Below, piece after piece: positions 35,325 through 45,000 of a DNA stretch of 51,783 nucleotides. Source of the DNA: an uncultured Candidatus Melainabacteria bacterium (GTDB lineage: Bacteria; Cyanobacteriota; Vampirovibrionia; Gastranaerophilales; Gastranaerophilaceae); contig CAMDYM010000006.1 of assembly GCA_945910425.1 (NCBI GenBank), forward strand, positions 1 through 51,783, written 5' to 3'. The position numbers and the translations under genes were made by a program. The first letter of the stretch is position 1. Each line of letters begins with the position of its first letter. The notes beneath the pieces are model-generated. The model was not told the origin of the DNA. It ran no database searches and worked only from the letters and a program-made list of their open reading frames with translations.

Positions 35325-35669
35325 TTACTTACCGATTAAAGTATTCCAAGCATCTTTTTTCTTTTGAACTTCTTTTTGTCTGGCTTTTTGTCTTGCTTGG
35401 GCGTCTTTTTTAGCTTGGGCTTGTTTTTTCTCCCAATCTTTTTTCCTTTGCTCAACTGCTTTTTGGTTAGCTTCTCTTTGCTTTTGAATTTCTTTTTCTC
35501 TTGCTTTTTGTCTTGCTTGAGCATCTTTTTGAGCTTGAGTCATATTACTTTCAGCTTTATTAACCTTATTTGCAGCATTATTTAAAGCATTTGAAATTGA
35601 ACCTGCAAATGATGCTGAACCAAGTGCAACAATGCTTAATGCCATCAATGATACTAATAATTTTTTCAT
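35325..35669 (-). CDS. Small exported coiled-coil protein with internal repeat
   Basis: 114 residues. Signal peptide MKKLLVSLMALSIVALGSASFAG with likely cleavage near SFA. The mature chain is almost pure Lys/Gln/Ala/Glu/Arg helix. A unit of about 38 residues is repeated: DAQARQKAREKEIQK and DAQARQKARQKEVQK with matching spacers. It starts inside the previous gene through an ATGA overlap, so the two are translationally coupled. The charged periplasmic coil suggests a chaperone-like or adaptor role, but no family is recognised. Confidence 0.75.
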   Translation of the reverse strand: MKKLLVSLMALSIVALGSASFAGSISNALNNAANKVNKAESNMTQAQKDAQARQKAREKEIQKQREANQKAVEQRKKDWEKKQAQAKKDAQARQKARQKEVQKKKDAWNTLIGK

Positions 35670-36013
35670 TCGTCTTCTCCTTTTTCTTCTTCAGAACCTA
35701 AAGATTCTAATTTTTGTTTTTTCAACTCTAACCTAAACTCTAAGTATTCTAATTCTTTTTCTTTATGTAACCTTCTAATGTCATGCCTTAGCATTTTTTT
35801 CTTAAGTTTTATATATTCATTAGAACGATTTTGACGTTCTTTTTGTTCATTTTTATCTTCTTTTGAAGGCTCGGAAGTTTTAAGGTTTTGTTCTGTTGTA
35901 CTTTCAAGTCCTTGAGTTGATTGAACGGGAACTTCAGACTTTTTCGTTCTGCAATCCGCGCTAAGCCCTGAAAATAATACTAAAACCAATAAATACAATC
36001 CAAAATTCTGCAT
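35666..36013 (-). CDS. Small exported charged protein
   Basis: 115 residues. The hydrophobic N-terminus (MQNFGLYLLVLVLFSGLSADC) is a signal peptide; Cys21 in SADC resembles a lipobox, though Asp before Cys is unusual. The remainder is Ser/Thr/Glu/Lys-rich, then a charged coiled-coil (about 65-110). It overlaps the next small exported gene by four bases. Weak AGAG lies before the ATG. It probably works with the 114-residue coiled-coil protein. Confidence 0.7.
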   Translation of the reverse strand: MQNFGLYLLVLVLFSGLSADCRTKKSEVPVQSTQGLESTTEQNLKTSEPSKEDKNEQKERQNRSNEYIKLKKKMLRHDIRRLHKEKELEYLEFRLELKKQKLESLGSEEEKGEDE

Positions 36014-36034
36014 AGCAAGAGCATACTCTAAAAA

Positions 36035-36730
36035 CTAATATTTTGCAATAATTTCGTTTATGCCTTTTTGAGCAACATTAAAGATTTCAATCATTTTATC
36101 AAACTCATAAGGCTCGCCTTCTGCTGTTGTTTGAAACTCAATAATTTTACCGCTTTTTGTTAAAACAACATTAGAATCCACTTGAGCATGAGAATCTTCT
36201 GCGTAATTCAAGTCTAATCGAACATCGTCTTCAACTATTCCTGCTGAAATCGCCGCAACAGGTTCAATTATCGGATTTTCTTTTAAAGTTCCGTCAGCTA
36301 AGAGCTTTTCAACAGCATCAGATAACGCAACAAACCCGCCGCAAATACTTGCGGTTCTTGTACCGCCGTCAGCCTGGATTACATCAGCATCAATCGTAAT
36401 AGTTAAATCTGGCATTTTTTCTAAATCAACACAAGCTCTTAAGCTTCTGCCAATAAGTCTTTGAATTTCTTGGGTTCTGCCTGAGATTTTGGTACGTTCC
36501 CTTTGGCATCTTGTAGCAGTTGAAGACGGTAAAAGTGAATACTCGGCAGTCAGCCAGCCTCTGTTATCTTCTTTATCCATCCATTTTGGTTTACCTGTTT
36601 CAACCGATGCAGTTGTTATAACCTTTGTATCCCCAAACTCAACCAAAACCGACCCGAGTGCGTGTTTGGTATAGTTTCTTGTGAATTTAATTTCACGAGT
36701 TTCATTATTTTGTCTGTTTTCTAATCTCAT
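36035..36730 (-). CDS. rph: Ribonuclease PH
   Basis: Phosphorolytic tRNA 3'-end processing enzyme, 231 residues. GSVLVEFGDTKVITTASVE, the RxxGRTQEIQRLIGRSLRA signature and TITIDADVIQADGGTRTASICGG (catalytic Asp pair region) are diagnostic. ATG 36730 is chosen because GGGGG lies just before it and because this gives the family's MR...N..R start; the frame stays open to 36796 inside the upstream gene. It belongs to a five-gene minus-strand cluster that begins at 37880. Confidence 0.96.
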   Translation of the reverse strand: MRLENRQNNETREIKFTRNYTKHALGSVLVEFGDTKVITTASVETGKPKWMDKEDNRGWLTAEYSLLPSSTATRCQRERTKISGRTQEIQRLIGRSLRACVDLEKMPDLTITIDADVIQADGGTRTASICGGFVALSDAVEKLLADGTLKENPIIEPVAAISAGIVEDDVRLDLNYAEDSHAQVDSNVVLTKSGKIIEFQTTAEGEPYEFDKMIEIFNVAQKGINEIIAKY

Positions 36731-36731
36731 A

Positions 36732-36956
36732 TTACAACCCCCTTTCGTAATCCCATATATAAATCTGTCCGCAGTATCTGCACACAGCGTGTTCATTCAT
36801 AAATTGCAAATCAGGCACAAATACATACCCGTCAACCGAGATTTCTATTTCGCCTTTTTCGTTATAACGTTTTGAAAAATTCTTCTCACCCGTGTAATCA
36901 GGAGAAAACATCAGTTCAAATTTATCAACGGATTTACAATTTTTGCATACAAACAT
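36732..36956 (-). CDS. Zinc-ribbon-like small protein
   Basis: 74 residues with two CxxC pairs: CKNC at the N-terminus (C4, C7) and CRYC near the C-terminus. The spacing fits a four-cysteine zinc site. Between them is a beta-rich stretch, EISVDGYVFVPDLQF. GGAGG at the end of the preceding gene is its ribosome binding site. Stop lies one base before the rph start. It may bind nucleic acid or protein; no family is assigned. Confidence 0.75.
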   Translation of the reverse strand: MFVCKNCKSVDKFELMFSPDYTGEKNFSKRYNEKGEIEISVDGYVFVPDLQFMNEHAVCRYCGQIYIWDYERGL

Positions 36957-36959
36957 TGA

Positions 36960-37880
36960 TTATTCCTCCGCTTTAACCCTCTTTTTTCTAATCGGAACCT
37001 CTTTTTTCCTGTTCAAATCAGAAAGATTTACGTACCACAGCGTCCAACAAATACTTCTAATAGGAAGTGTTAAACCCATTATGATTGATGAAAGTATCGT
37101 GTAAAATATAGATTTTGAAATCATATCAGGCGTTATTATCGGATAATGGAAATATGTAAGAACTTTATTTGTAAAATCAAGCGGAATTATATTTGTTACA
37201 AAATTAAAAAGTGAACAAATTTTATCTGTTAAATTCAAATAATCAAAAACGACACTTACTCCAAGTGTGATTATATGAATTGAGAAAAACCATAAAATTG
37301 CAAGGATTATCACAGTTCTGAGCCAGTTTCCGCGAACAAGCGCAAAACTTCGTTTAAAACAATCAACAATACCTAAGTCCTGTTCAAAAGTAAATACCTG
37401 ATAAACAAGTATAAAATAAATCCAAAGAATAAACCCCGGAATCATAAGTAAAACATTACTTGCAAGAGCGCTTAAAATTCCGACAGAAGCCAAAAACATG
37501 ACGTATTTAAAAGTTCTTCTTGTTGCAACTTCGTTATGGGATTGAAAATCATAAACTTTTCCCGTACTTATTGCACCTTCTGTCATTGAGTTAAGCGCAA
37601 CATAAGCAACCATAAAATCCCAGAATGCTTTAGCAAAAATCAACAGCCCCGGAAGTGCCAGCAGAATAATCAACAGCAAAGCATGCGAAACACTATCAAC
37701 TCTTTGAGCTATTTTTTCGCCAAACCCTAATGATAATCCGAACGCAAGCGCTATACCAAGAAGCTGTCCGAACACAGGGAATAACATATACACTACAAAC
37801 TTATCAATATTTGTAAAATAAATCTTTATACTCTCAGCTAAAACAACCCAGATGCTATTTTTTATTTCATACTTGGACAT
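36960..37880 (-). CDS. Multi-span membrane protein of unknown function
   Basis: 306 residues with about six membrane segments (around 28-55, 68-95, 122-140, 148-165, 192-215, 260-290) and a basic C-terminal tail ending RKKRVKAEE. The pattern of long helices with SFALVRGNWLRT between segments resembles the glycerophosphodiester-phosphodiesterase membrane-domain / DUF975-type families; this is a low-confidence likeness. AAAGGAGG precedes the ATG. It is the first gene of the rph cluster. Confidence 0.7.
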   Translation of the reverse strand: MSKYEIKNSIWVVLAESIKIYFTNIDKFVVYMLFPVFGQLLGIALAFGLSLGFGEKIAQRVDSVSHALLLIILLALPGLLIFAKAFWDFMVAYVALNSMTEGAISTGKVYDFQSHNEVATRRTFKYVMFLASVGILSALASNVLLMIPGFILWIYFILVYQVFTFEQDLGIVDCFKRSFALVRGNWLRTVIILAILWFFSIHIITLGVSVVFDYLNLTDKICSLFNFVTNIIPLDFTNKVLTYFHYPIITPDMISKSIFYTILSSIIMGLTLPIRSICWTLWYVNLSDLNRKKEVPIRKKRVKAEE

Positions 37881-37926
37881 AAAGCCTCCTTTGTAATATA
37901 ATTTTATTACAAATAGGGCTTTTTAG

Positions 37927-38553
37927 ATGAAAAATTATAAAGAACTGATAAAATCTTTTACAAAAGATGATTATAAAACAGGAAAAGTGAATTTACATAT
38001 TCACTCAACTTATTCAGATGGGAAAGCTGAGTTTACATCTATCGCCGCTCAAGCCCGTGAAAAAAATCTGAAAGCCTTTGCAATATCTGATCATAACACG
38101 GTTCAAGGTCATATTGATAATCCTGATTCAGGCGCAATTCCCGCTGTGGAATTTGATGTTTGGTATAAATACATATTCCTGCACTTATTAGCCTACGGGA
38201 TTGATGTTAATAATGAAGAATTAAAACCTTTCCTTGCAAAGAATAAAAAGGAAACAGAAGCGGATATTGTAAGAATTTTTGCCAAAAGGAACCTTAAAGA
38301 GCTTATAAAAGCAATCCACGCCTCAAGTGGAATAGCAGTTCTGGCACATCCTGCCTGCTGTTGGGCGCTGAGTCTTGATGATTTTGTAAAAGACCTTATT
38401 GATATAGGCTTAGACGGAATTGAGGTATATTATCCTTACCCGAGGTGGAGAAAATATATAAAATTCTCCAACCCCGAGCAGGTAGAAATCATTGCCGACA
38501 AATATAACCTTATTAAAACAGGCGGAACAGACTGCCACGAACTGTTTATTTAA
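37927..38553 (+). CDS. PHP-domain phosphoesterase
   Basis: A 208-residue metal-dependent phosphoesterase of the PHP family. HIHSTYSDG (24-32) gives two His and Asp, ISDHN (53-57) a further Asp/His, AVEFDV a Glu, then LHLLAYG, LAHPAC and GGTDCHE near the C-terminus. Together these provide the trinuclear site. It is shorter than YciV/RNase AM (about 290), missing part of the middle insertion. A substrate such as 3',5'-bisphosphate nucleotides or short 5' RNA ends is possible but not shown. Its 3' end overlaps the convergent pilin gene by 8 bases. Confidence 0.85.
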   Translation: MKNYKELIKSFTKDDYKTGKVNLHIHSTYSDGKAEFTSIAAQAREKNLKAFAISDHNTVQGHIDNPDSGAIPAVEFDVWYKYIFLHLLAYGIDVNNEELKPFLAKNKKETEADIVRIFAKRNLKELIKAIHASSGIAVLAHPACCWALSLDDFVKDLIDIGLDGIEVYYPYPRWRKYIKFSNPEQVEIIADKYNLIKTGGTDCHELFI

Positions 38554-39232
38554 CGTTTTTAACAACCCATTTAAAATACTCGGTATCAGTTTTTGCCTTA
38601 TGAGCGCAAGCAATACCGTTTAACTCCTCAGAACTTGTTAAAGAACAATATTGCTCCAAATTCGAATACTTGGTACCTGAGCTTCCCATTGTCCGAAGTT
38701 CACCGTCTTTAAACTCAAAAACAAAAAGGTCATACCCCATTCGGTTAGGAGGGTTTTGAGCACCGTTTAAGTCTGCCATAACCCAAACCCACCCACTACG
38801 TGAAGGGCTATCAACATTTATAAACGTACCGTCAGGCAATATAAACTGATAATCATCAAAATAAAAAGGAACAATCTCGGCACTACCTGTTAAATTCTTA
38901 TAAGTCAAAGAGTGAATTCCTCTATAATTATAACAGGGAGTAGTCAGTTTAAACATATTACAAATCGTTATTCCTCTGAAATAATTTTTGAAAGTCAGAT
39001 AAAACGGATTAGCATACCTGTCATAAGTTGAAGGATCTAAAGACAAATCATCGGCTTCCATTTGCTTAAACGCCTGCTGAACAACCGAATAAGTTTTTAA
39101 AAACCTTGAGCGTAACTGGTGAGCCTTGTAAGCAGTCATAAGCCCAGGAATAGTAATCGCAGCAACAACACCGATTATACCAAGGGTGATCAAGACTTCT
39201 GCCAGTGTAAATCCTGCTATCTTTATAATCAT
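38546..39232 (-). CDS. Type IV pilin-like (pseudopilin) protein, start altered by repeat
   Basis: 228 residues from ATG 39232. The prepilin signature IAG-FTLAEVLITLGIIGVVAAITI gives cleavage after G7, methylation of Phe8 and Glu at +5. The N-terminal helix is followed by a globular domain with four or more Cys. The GGAG-like site and the start codon itself (GGAATG) belong to an inserted palindromic repeat (39228-39322). Upstream, the same frame continues past 39355, while an excellent AGGAGG-ATG at 39435 reads into a G8 tract in the wrong frame. The gene may therefore be displaced from its own leader or phase-variable. It is last in the smc-scpA-scpB-protease unit. Confidence 0.8.
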   Translation of the reverse strand: MIIKIAGFTLAEVLITLGIIGVVAAITIPGLMTAYKAHQLRSRFLKTYSVVQQAFKQMEADDLSLDPSTYDRYANPFYLTFKNYFRGITICNMFKLTTPCYNYRGIHSLTYKNLTGSAEIVPFYFDDYQFILPDGTFINVDSPSRSGWVWVMADLNGAQNPPNRMGYDLFVFEFKDGELRTMGSSGTKYSNLEQYCSLTSSEELNGIACAHKAKTDTEYFKWVVKNVK

Positions 39233-39322
39233 TCCGTGCTCCGACACGGAATCTATCAATGTTAATTCTTCCCGTAAGGGGTAATTGGCATGGATAGACT
39301 CTGAATCAAGTTCAGAGTGACA
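39228..39322. repeat. Composite repeat: two inverted copies of the dispersed palindrome
   Basis: TCATTCCGTGCTCCGACACGGAATCTATC at the left and TAGACTCTGAATCAAGTTCAGAGTGACAG at the right are opposite-facing copies of the same element seen at 954 and 23118, with about 40 bases between. The composite has a MITE-like appearance and reads HSELDSESI in the pilin frame, a peptide often produced by such repeats. Confidence 0.7.
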
Positions 39323-39398
39323 GAATTTCTGAGCTGCCCAGCCGCTTAGATACATTAATACACCCGCAAATCCGTTCAGGAGAAAGCTTAAAGTGTTA

Positions 39399-39406
39399 CC
39401 CCCCCC
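39399..39406. repeat. Poly-G tract (8 bases on the minus strand)
   Basis: G8 on the minus strand, 11 codons into the frame that starts at 39435 behind AGGAGG. G8 is exceptional in this AT-rich sequence and is a potential slippage site; nine or six G would join the frame to the pilin. Confidence 0.8.
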
Positions 39407-39435
39407 GAAATCCTAACTATAGCTTGATTTTTCAT
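39407..39435 (-). promoter_or_regulatory. Strong ribosome binding site and start of a short interrupted frame
   Basis: AGGAGG is eight bases before ATG 39435; the frame reads MKNQAIVRIS and stops after 15 codons past the G tract. It lies directly behind the metalloprotease stop, where the pilin start would be expected. Confidence 0.6.
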
Positions 39436-39436
39436 A

Positions 39437-40720
39437 CTATTTTCCTCCTGTTAAATTTTCAATTTCTGAAATTAATTCATCAATTCCCTGATTACTTTTT
39501 ATAGATTTTGCTCTGTTTGCATACTCTGTTGCCAATTTATATTCCTGAGTATTAAAATACAAAACTGCTTTATTATAGTTTATTAAATACTTCTCATCAT
39601 CATTATTTACCAGCTTTTCGGCTTGATTTAGAAGTTTTAGGGTAGAGTCAAAATCGCCTAAATCAGCATATACTGTCGCTAAATTTATGTATCCTGATGC
39701 TATATTCGGATACTGCTGAATGTATTTTTTATATTCTGTCAGCTTCTTTTGTAACCTGACTTCATCCCCTCCGATAATTAACGGAGCATAATAAAAATTC
39801 TCGCTTGATAAGTCTTTTACATTCGAAATTGTCGGCTTTAATCGATACAAAAGAGCCAAAGTTCTTAAATCCCGCATAGATAAAGAATGTAATGCAGAAT
39901 ACACGGTTATTTCACCATCTTTTGCCGCAAACATAATGTCTTTTGGATTTTCGCTATGTCCCATTATTCCAAGAGTATGTCCGATTTCATGGACTGCTGT
40001 ATTATAAATTTCTAAATTAGTAAAAGGTTTGTTTAAAGGATTGGTCTTATAAAAAGCTAAACTCATGTTTTGTAAGACATTATCTTTACCGACACTTGGC
40101 TCAGTGTAAGCTACAGAATACCTGCAAACACCACCGGAGCAAATATCACTCGGGATATCTTTAAACTTGATTAGAATATTCGCCCCATCCGATTTTTCAA
40201 CCAAATCAAATTTTACAAAATTTGTCCGTTCACTCCAAGCTTCAAGCGCTGTTTTAATTGCAGGATAATAATACTCGGGAACATCAGAAGAATGCTCAAT
40301 ATAAACCTTTAACGGAAAAGATTTAATATCCCACCTTAAAATATCATTACCCATTGCCGCATTATAAATATAATTATTATCAACACCATCCAATAATTTA
40401 TACCTTAAGGCTGATGTTTGAACTTTTGCAACCTTAGAAGCTTCATCCTGAGGCAAATTGATTGCCATTTCGTAAAGTTTTTTCTGCACAGAATATGTCG
40501 GTTTTGATTTAGACAAAGCCATTACATAATAATACCTTGCCTGAATTCCTTTATTATCTGCAAATAACGATTTTTCAAAATAAGGCAGTGACTGCTCATA
40601 TTTTCCGCCGTCATACATAGATTTTGCAATGTTATAATTAACCAACGCCGAAAATGGTGATTTATAAAACAAAGCAACCAACAATACAATAAAAAATATT
40701 CCAAGTAAAATCTTACGCAT
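39437..40720 (-). CDS. Matrixin-like zinc metalloprotease with TPR-type repeats
   Basis: Predicted exported metzincin protease, 427 residues. An N-terminal anchor or signal (5-22) is followed by a TPR-like pair (about 27-70), then the protease domain (about 130-285) with HEIGHTLGIMGH (244-255) and the Met-turn DIM (M263). The zinc ligands are H244, H248 and H254 or H255 and E245 is the catalytic base. C-terminal TPR repeats lie at about 340-415. This fits peptidase family M10/M12-like proteins fused to TPRs. It overlaps scpB by 8 bases. The substrate could be an envelope or pilus protein (inference from the downstream pilin). Confidence 0.85.
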   Translation of the reverse strand: MRKILLGIFFIVLLVALFYKSPFSALVNYNIAKSMYDGGKYEQSLPYFEKSLFADNKGIQARYYYVMALSKSKPTYSVQKKLYEMAINLPQDEASKVAKVQTSALRYKLLDGVDNNYIYNAAMGNDILRWDIKSFPLKVYIEHSSDVPEYYYPAIKTALEAWSERTNFVKFDLVEKSDGANILIKFKDIPSDICSGGVCRYSVAYTEPSVGKDNVLQNMSLAFYKTNPLNKPFTNLEIYNTAVHEIGHTLGIMGHSENPKDIMFAAKDGEITVYSALHSLSMRDLRTLALLYRLKPTISNVKDLSSENFYYAPLIIGGDEVRLQKKLTEYKKYIQQYPNIASGYINLATVYADLGDFDSTLKLLNQAEKLVNNDDEKYLINYNKAVLYFNTQEYKLATEYANRAKSIKSNQGIDELISEIENLTGGK

Positions 40721-41228
40721 CTGCTCTCTTTTCTTCCAAATCCATTTCTAATTGACGGGCTAAAGCTCTTGTATCACCTTTAAGCTTAAAGTATTCCGCA
40801 AATTTTGCTGTCGTTTTAACATTAATACTTCTGCCGTTTTTATCTTTTTGTTTTGCCACTAAACCTTTTTCTACAAGTTCTGCGACATGTTCATACGCAG
40901 CAGAGCGAAGTTTCACAAGCTCGGTTTGGCGTATAGGCTCTTTTAACGCAATAACAAGAAGGGTTCTTAACACCGCAGGCGACAAATCTATCGGACAAAT
41001 CTTTTCAACAATATCACTATACTCTTCTTTTACCTGCAAAATATAGCCGTTTTCATCATCAATTTCCAATGCTCCATCGCGGGAAGCGTAATCCATAATA
41101 AGCTCTAAAATAGCTTCTTCAACTTGTTCAGTTTCAACATCTAAATATGTGGCAATCTCTTCAACAGACAGAGCTTTTGCCGTTACAAACAAGACCGTTT
41201 CTATTCTAGACTTCAACTGCTGCGCCAT
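40713..41228 (-). CDS. scpB: Segregation and condensation protein B
   Basis: Winged-helix kleisin partner of the Smc complex, 171 residues. LKSRIETVLFVTAKALSVEEIATYL and the C-terminal PIRQTELVKLRSAAYEHVAELVEKGLV are ScpB signatures. The ATG at 41228 follows GGTGG; a GTG three codons earlier is possible. It overlaps the end of scpA by about 23 bases and the metalloprotease start by 8, so the genes are coupled. Confidence 0.95.
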   Translation of the reverse strand: MAQQLKSRIETVLFVTAKALSVEEIATYLDVETEQVEEAILELIMDYASRDGALEIDDENGYILQVKEEYSDIVEKICPIDLSPAVLRTLLVIALKEPIRQTELVKLRSAAYEHVAELVEKGLVAKQKDKNGRSINVKTTAKFAEYFKLKGDTRALARQLEMDLEEKRADA

Positions 41229-42036
41229 TTTTACCACCTTTTACAACGTATAAATCAGAATAAAATTCTTCCTGTTCCAATTCATAATCCGTATCTCTGC
41301 TTAAAAACAACAAAGCCAGATAAGCACTAATCTTATCCATACCGAGTATTGTTAACTCATTAAGTTCAATTTTATCCTGATTATTAAATATTTGTTCTAA
41401 ATTATCTTTCAACTTTAAGACAGATTCTTCAATATATTCTTCATGCGCCATTGAAACAATCTCATCGGGAGTTAACCGAGAGTAATTTCTCACATGGCGT
41501 TTTGCACGCTCATGAGCACTTTTCATTGAAGCTCTTTTTTCTAACTTTTCATAAAACTCCAATTGCTTAATCAAGTCTTTCAACGTAACAACACGGTTAC
41601 GATTCAAACGAATACTTGTACGGCGCTGTAAGGCTTCATCAAAACTTACAACGTTGCTTGTCGGAATAAATTCGGAGTTCTCATCAGCGTAATCAACAAT
41701 AAACCCGTCATCATCATAAATTATATCATTTTCGGGTTCATCCTGAAACTCTTCCAGCGTAAGCCCTGCCAGAACATTTGATTGTAAACGGCATAAAATA
41801 GAAGCAAACAAAAGGGTTCTTGACGCAACTCGTAAATTCAACGATTTTAATTCTATCATTCTTGCAAGATATTTTTCTGTTACATCAAGGATATCAATAT
41901 GCCACGGGTCAATTTTACCCTGTTTTGCCATATCAACTAAAATCCCGATACCGTCGTTGGCGTCAAACTCGCCTTGCGGGGAATAAATCGTATTTTCTAA
42001 GTCTTGAGAATTTATTAAATTATTATTCATTGTCAT
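41206..42036 (-). CDS. scpA: Segregation and condensation protein A (kleisin)
   Basis: Kleisin that bridges the two Smc heads, 276 residues. DGIGILVDMAKQGKIDPWHIDILDVTEKYL and LRVASRTLLFASILCRLQSNVL form the N-terminal Smc-neck binding domain; the C-terminal winged helix ends the protein. The middle (about 95-145) is an acidic linker. It overlaps smc by 14 bases. ATG 42036 or the ATG two codons later are both possible. Confidence 0.94.
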   Translation of the reverse strand: MTMNNNLINSQDLENTIYSPQGEFDANDGIGILVDMAKQGKIDPWHIDILDVTEKYLARMIELKSLNLRVASRTLLFASILCRLQSNVLAGLTLEEFQDEPENDIIYDDDGFIVDYADENSEFIPTSNVVSFDEALQRRTSIRLNRNRVVTLKDLIKQLEFYEKLEKRASMKSAHERAKRHVRNYSRLTPDEIVSMAHEEYIEESVLKLKDNLEQIFNNQDKIELNELTILGMDKISAYLALLFLSRDTDYELEQEEFYSDLYVVKGGKNGAAVEV

Positions 42037-45000
42037 CTTCTCTTAATTTTACACCTGTAACTTTTGTTTTACCTTTTTCTTTTTGGGTAACACCGATTGT
42101 TCTGTTTGCAGCTTCAATCATCGGTCTTCTGTGGCTTACGACTAAGAACTGGGTATCTGATGATTGTTTTTTAACCATTTCGGCAATTCTTTCAACGTTC
42201 ATTGTATCCAAACTTGCATCAACCTCGTCAAGCGCATAGAATGGCGCAGGCAGGTATTTTTGGATAGAAAATACCAAAGCTAATGCTGTTAGGGCTTTTT
42301 CTCCGCCTGATAGCGCCCCGAGTTTATTGTTTGTTGTTTTATCACGAGGTTTAGCCTCAATCGTCATGCCTGCTGATAGCGGATCTTTTTCGTTTTCTAA
42401 GATAAGCCGTCCTTCGCCCTCTGATAATTGATGATAAATATCTTTGAAGTTTTCGTTTATCGCCGTAAATGTTGTCATAAACGCTTCTTTTTTCTGTTGT
42501 TCAAACCCGTTCATCTTGTCTAATATTGACTGGCGTTCGGTTGAAAGCGTTTTTATTTGGGTATCAAGTTCTTCTTTTCTTGCGGCTTTTTCCTCGTAAG
42601 AAACAATAGCGCGCATGTTAACGTCGCCTAATTCTTGCATACGCTTATCTAAACGCTGAATTTTAGCGTTTAATTCATCAATTGAAATATCTACAGGTTC
42701 AAGTTTAGATATTTCAACGCCTGCATTTTCCAAGATTTCAGATGCTTCTTTCAACTGAGGTTCTAATTCTTTGCGTCTTAATTTGAACGACTCAATTTGT
42801 TCGTTAATTCTATCAATTTCTGACGCTTTAACAGCACTGTTAGTTTGTAAATCTACTAAACTTGTATGAATTTCTTCTTTTTGTTTCACAAGTTCACCTA
42901 TCTTTTCATCAATTACAGCAATTTTATCAGATAGGGCGGTTAATTGTTCCTCTAATTGTACGATTTCCGTCGCGTAAGTTTCTTTATCTTTTTCTAAAGA
43001 CTCATTATTTTTCGTAGTATTTTTAATATCGTCTTCTTTTGAGATAATAAGCTGTTCATTAAATTTAATCGTATTATTGTAACCGTTAATTTCGTTATTA
43101 ACCCCCATTAAACTGTTGTTTAAATGACGGATTTCATCTTCAATTCCTTGAGTTTTTTCTTTCAAGTCTTTTAAATCTTTATCGTTTAATAGAGCATCAA
43201 GTTCGGATAACTTATCCTGAGCCTCCTGAATACTATCTGATAGCTCAACCCTTTTTGCTTCTATTTTATCAAGTTCAGAGTTAAGTTTTTCGATTTTCGG
43301 TTCATTTTCTGAAACAAATGCCTTCTTGGTTTCCAAAAGATTTTGGCTGTTTTCAAATTGAGATGTCATATTTGAAAGCTCAATTTTTGCTTTTGAAAAC
43401 TCGGTAGAAGATGATGAGTAAGTAACTCTGATTTTATCAAGTTTATCTTCCAAAAGTTTTTTACGCTGAACCGCTTCATCATATTTTTTCTGTAAATCAT
43501 CTAATTTTGCTTTAGCATTTTCTAACTCTTTATCATCATTTTGCCCAAAGCCAAATATTGATTTTTTAACGTAACCGCCTGTGATAGCTGATGATTTTTC
43601 GTATAATTTACCGTCAAGCGTCACCATACGGAATTTACCCATTAAAGGCTCGGCAGACTCAGCGTCTTCTACAATTAATGTATCTCCTACAGCATAGAAA
43701 AACGCGTCTAAATACATATCATCAAAATCAACTAAATTTATTGCAAAATCTATTACCCCGCGATTTTTTGGTAATTGTAAGCGTCCGGGAGCCTTTTTAA
43801 CCTTGTTTAGAGGAATAAATGTTGCACGTCCTGCGCGGGAAGAATTTAGTAATTCCATTGCAACGTAAGCTGCATGAGTATCATCAACAACTATATGAGC
43901 TAATCTTCCGCCAAACGCGATATCTAAAGCAAGCGAATACTCTTCATCAACTGTTCCTAACTGCATTAAAGGAGCATGAACACCTTCTAAATGAGCATTC
44001 ATGACCGTTGTAATAGGAATGCTGGAGCCTGATGATGATACAGCTCTTCTTTGAGCTTCCATTTCCGTAAATTTACGATAAGCAACCTTAACATCATGGT
44101 CATAATCTTCTATTGCAGTCTTAGCATCATCTAATTCCTGCATGGTTTTTGTTTGAATCTCTTTCAATTCATCCATTTCTTTTTTAAGATTATCAACTTC
44201 AAGCTGCTTTAAAGATTTGTTATCACCAAAATTTGCCTTGGCGTTTTCCGCGCTTTCAATAAATTCTTTTGCTTCTTCTATTTCTTTTTTCAGGTTACGT
44301 AAATCGTTTTCCTTAGGCAAAGACTCTTTTAAAAGCTCGTTATCTTTATCTTTTAGAGTATCAAGGTTGCGTGAAACTTCGTTTCTTTCCTGAATATACT
44401 TATCTACAGTTGAACTTAACCCTGAAATATCAGCAAGTTTTTTTGAAAGTTCTTCTTTTTTCTCGGTTAATTGAGTTTCTAAAATCCCGATTTTATCGTG
44501 TGCAAGCTTGATATTAAGTCTTTCATCTTCGATTTTCTTTTTGTAGGACTCTATTCCGTTTTTCGCGTTCTCAATAGATTGCAAGCCTTTTTGAATTTGG
44601 GTTTGCGAGTAATCAATCGCATTTTTCTTCGTTTGAATACGAGCAGTTAAGTCGCTTTGAGAATCTTTTAACTTGTTACGCTCATCTTCCCCTTGCTCTT
44701 TTAGTTTTGTATCAAGTTCTTTATACTTTTCGTTAATAAGCTTAATTTTTTCATCTAAATCAGTCTTATTAGCCTGTTCTTCTTTCAATTTTTTATTGGA
44801 TTGAAGAATATTTTCATGCGCCATTTCTAAATTACGTTTCAAATCAAAGAACTTAACCGTACTGATTTGGGATTCCAAGCCTGATTTTTCTTCCTGTAAT
44901 TTTTTATACTTTAGCGCAACTTCGCGTTCTGATTTTAATTGTTCAAGAGTTTTCTCAACTTCCGATAAAATCAAAGCCGCGGCTTCAACACGCTGTTCAA

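Noticed and set aside
39233-39355. Longer N-terminus for the pilin (start at 39355)
   Set aside because: The extra peptide is the translation of the inserted repeat (HSELDSESI), has no good ribosome binding site and would put about 40 residues before the prepilin cleavage site.
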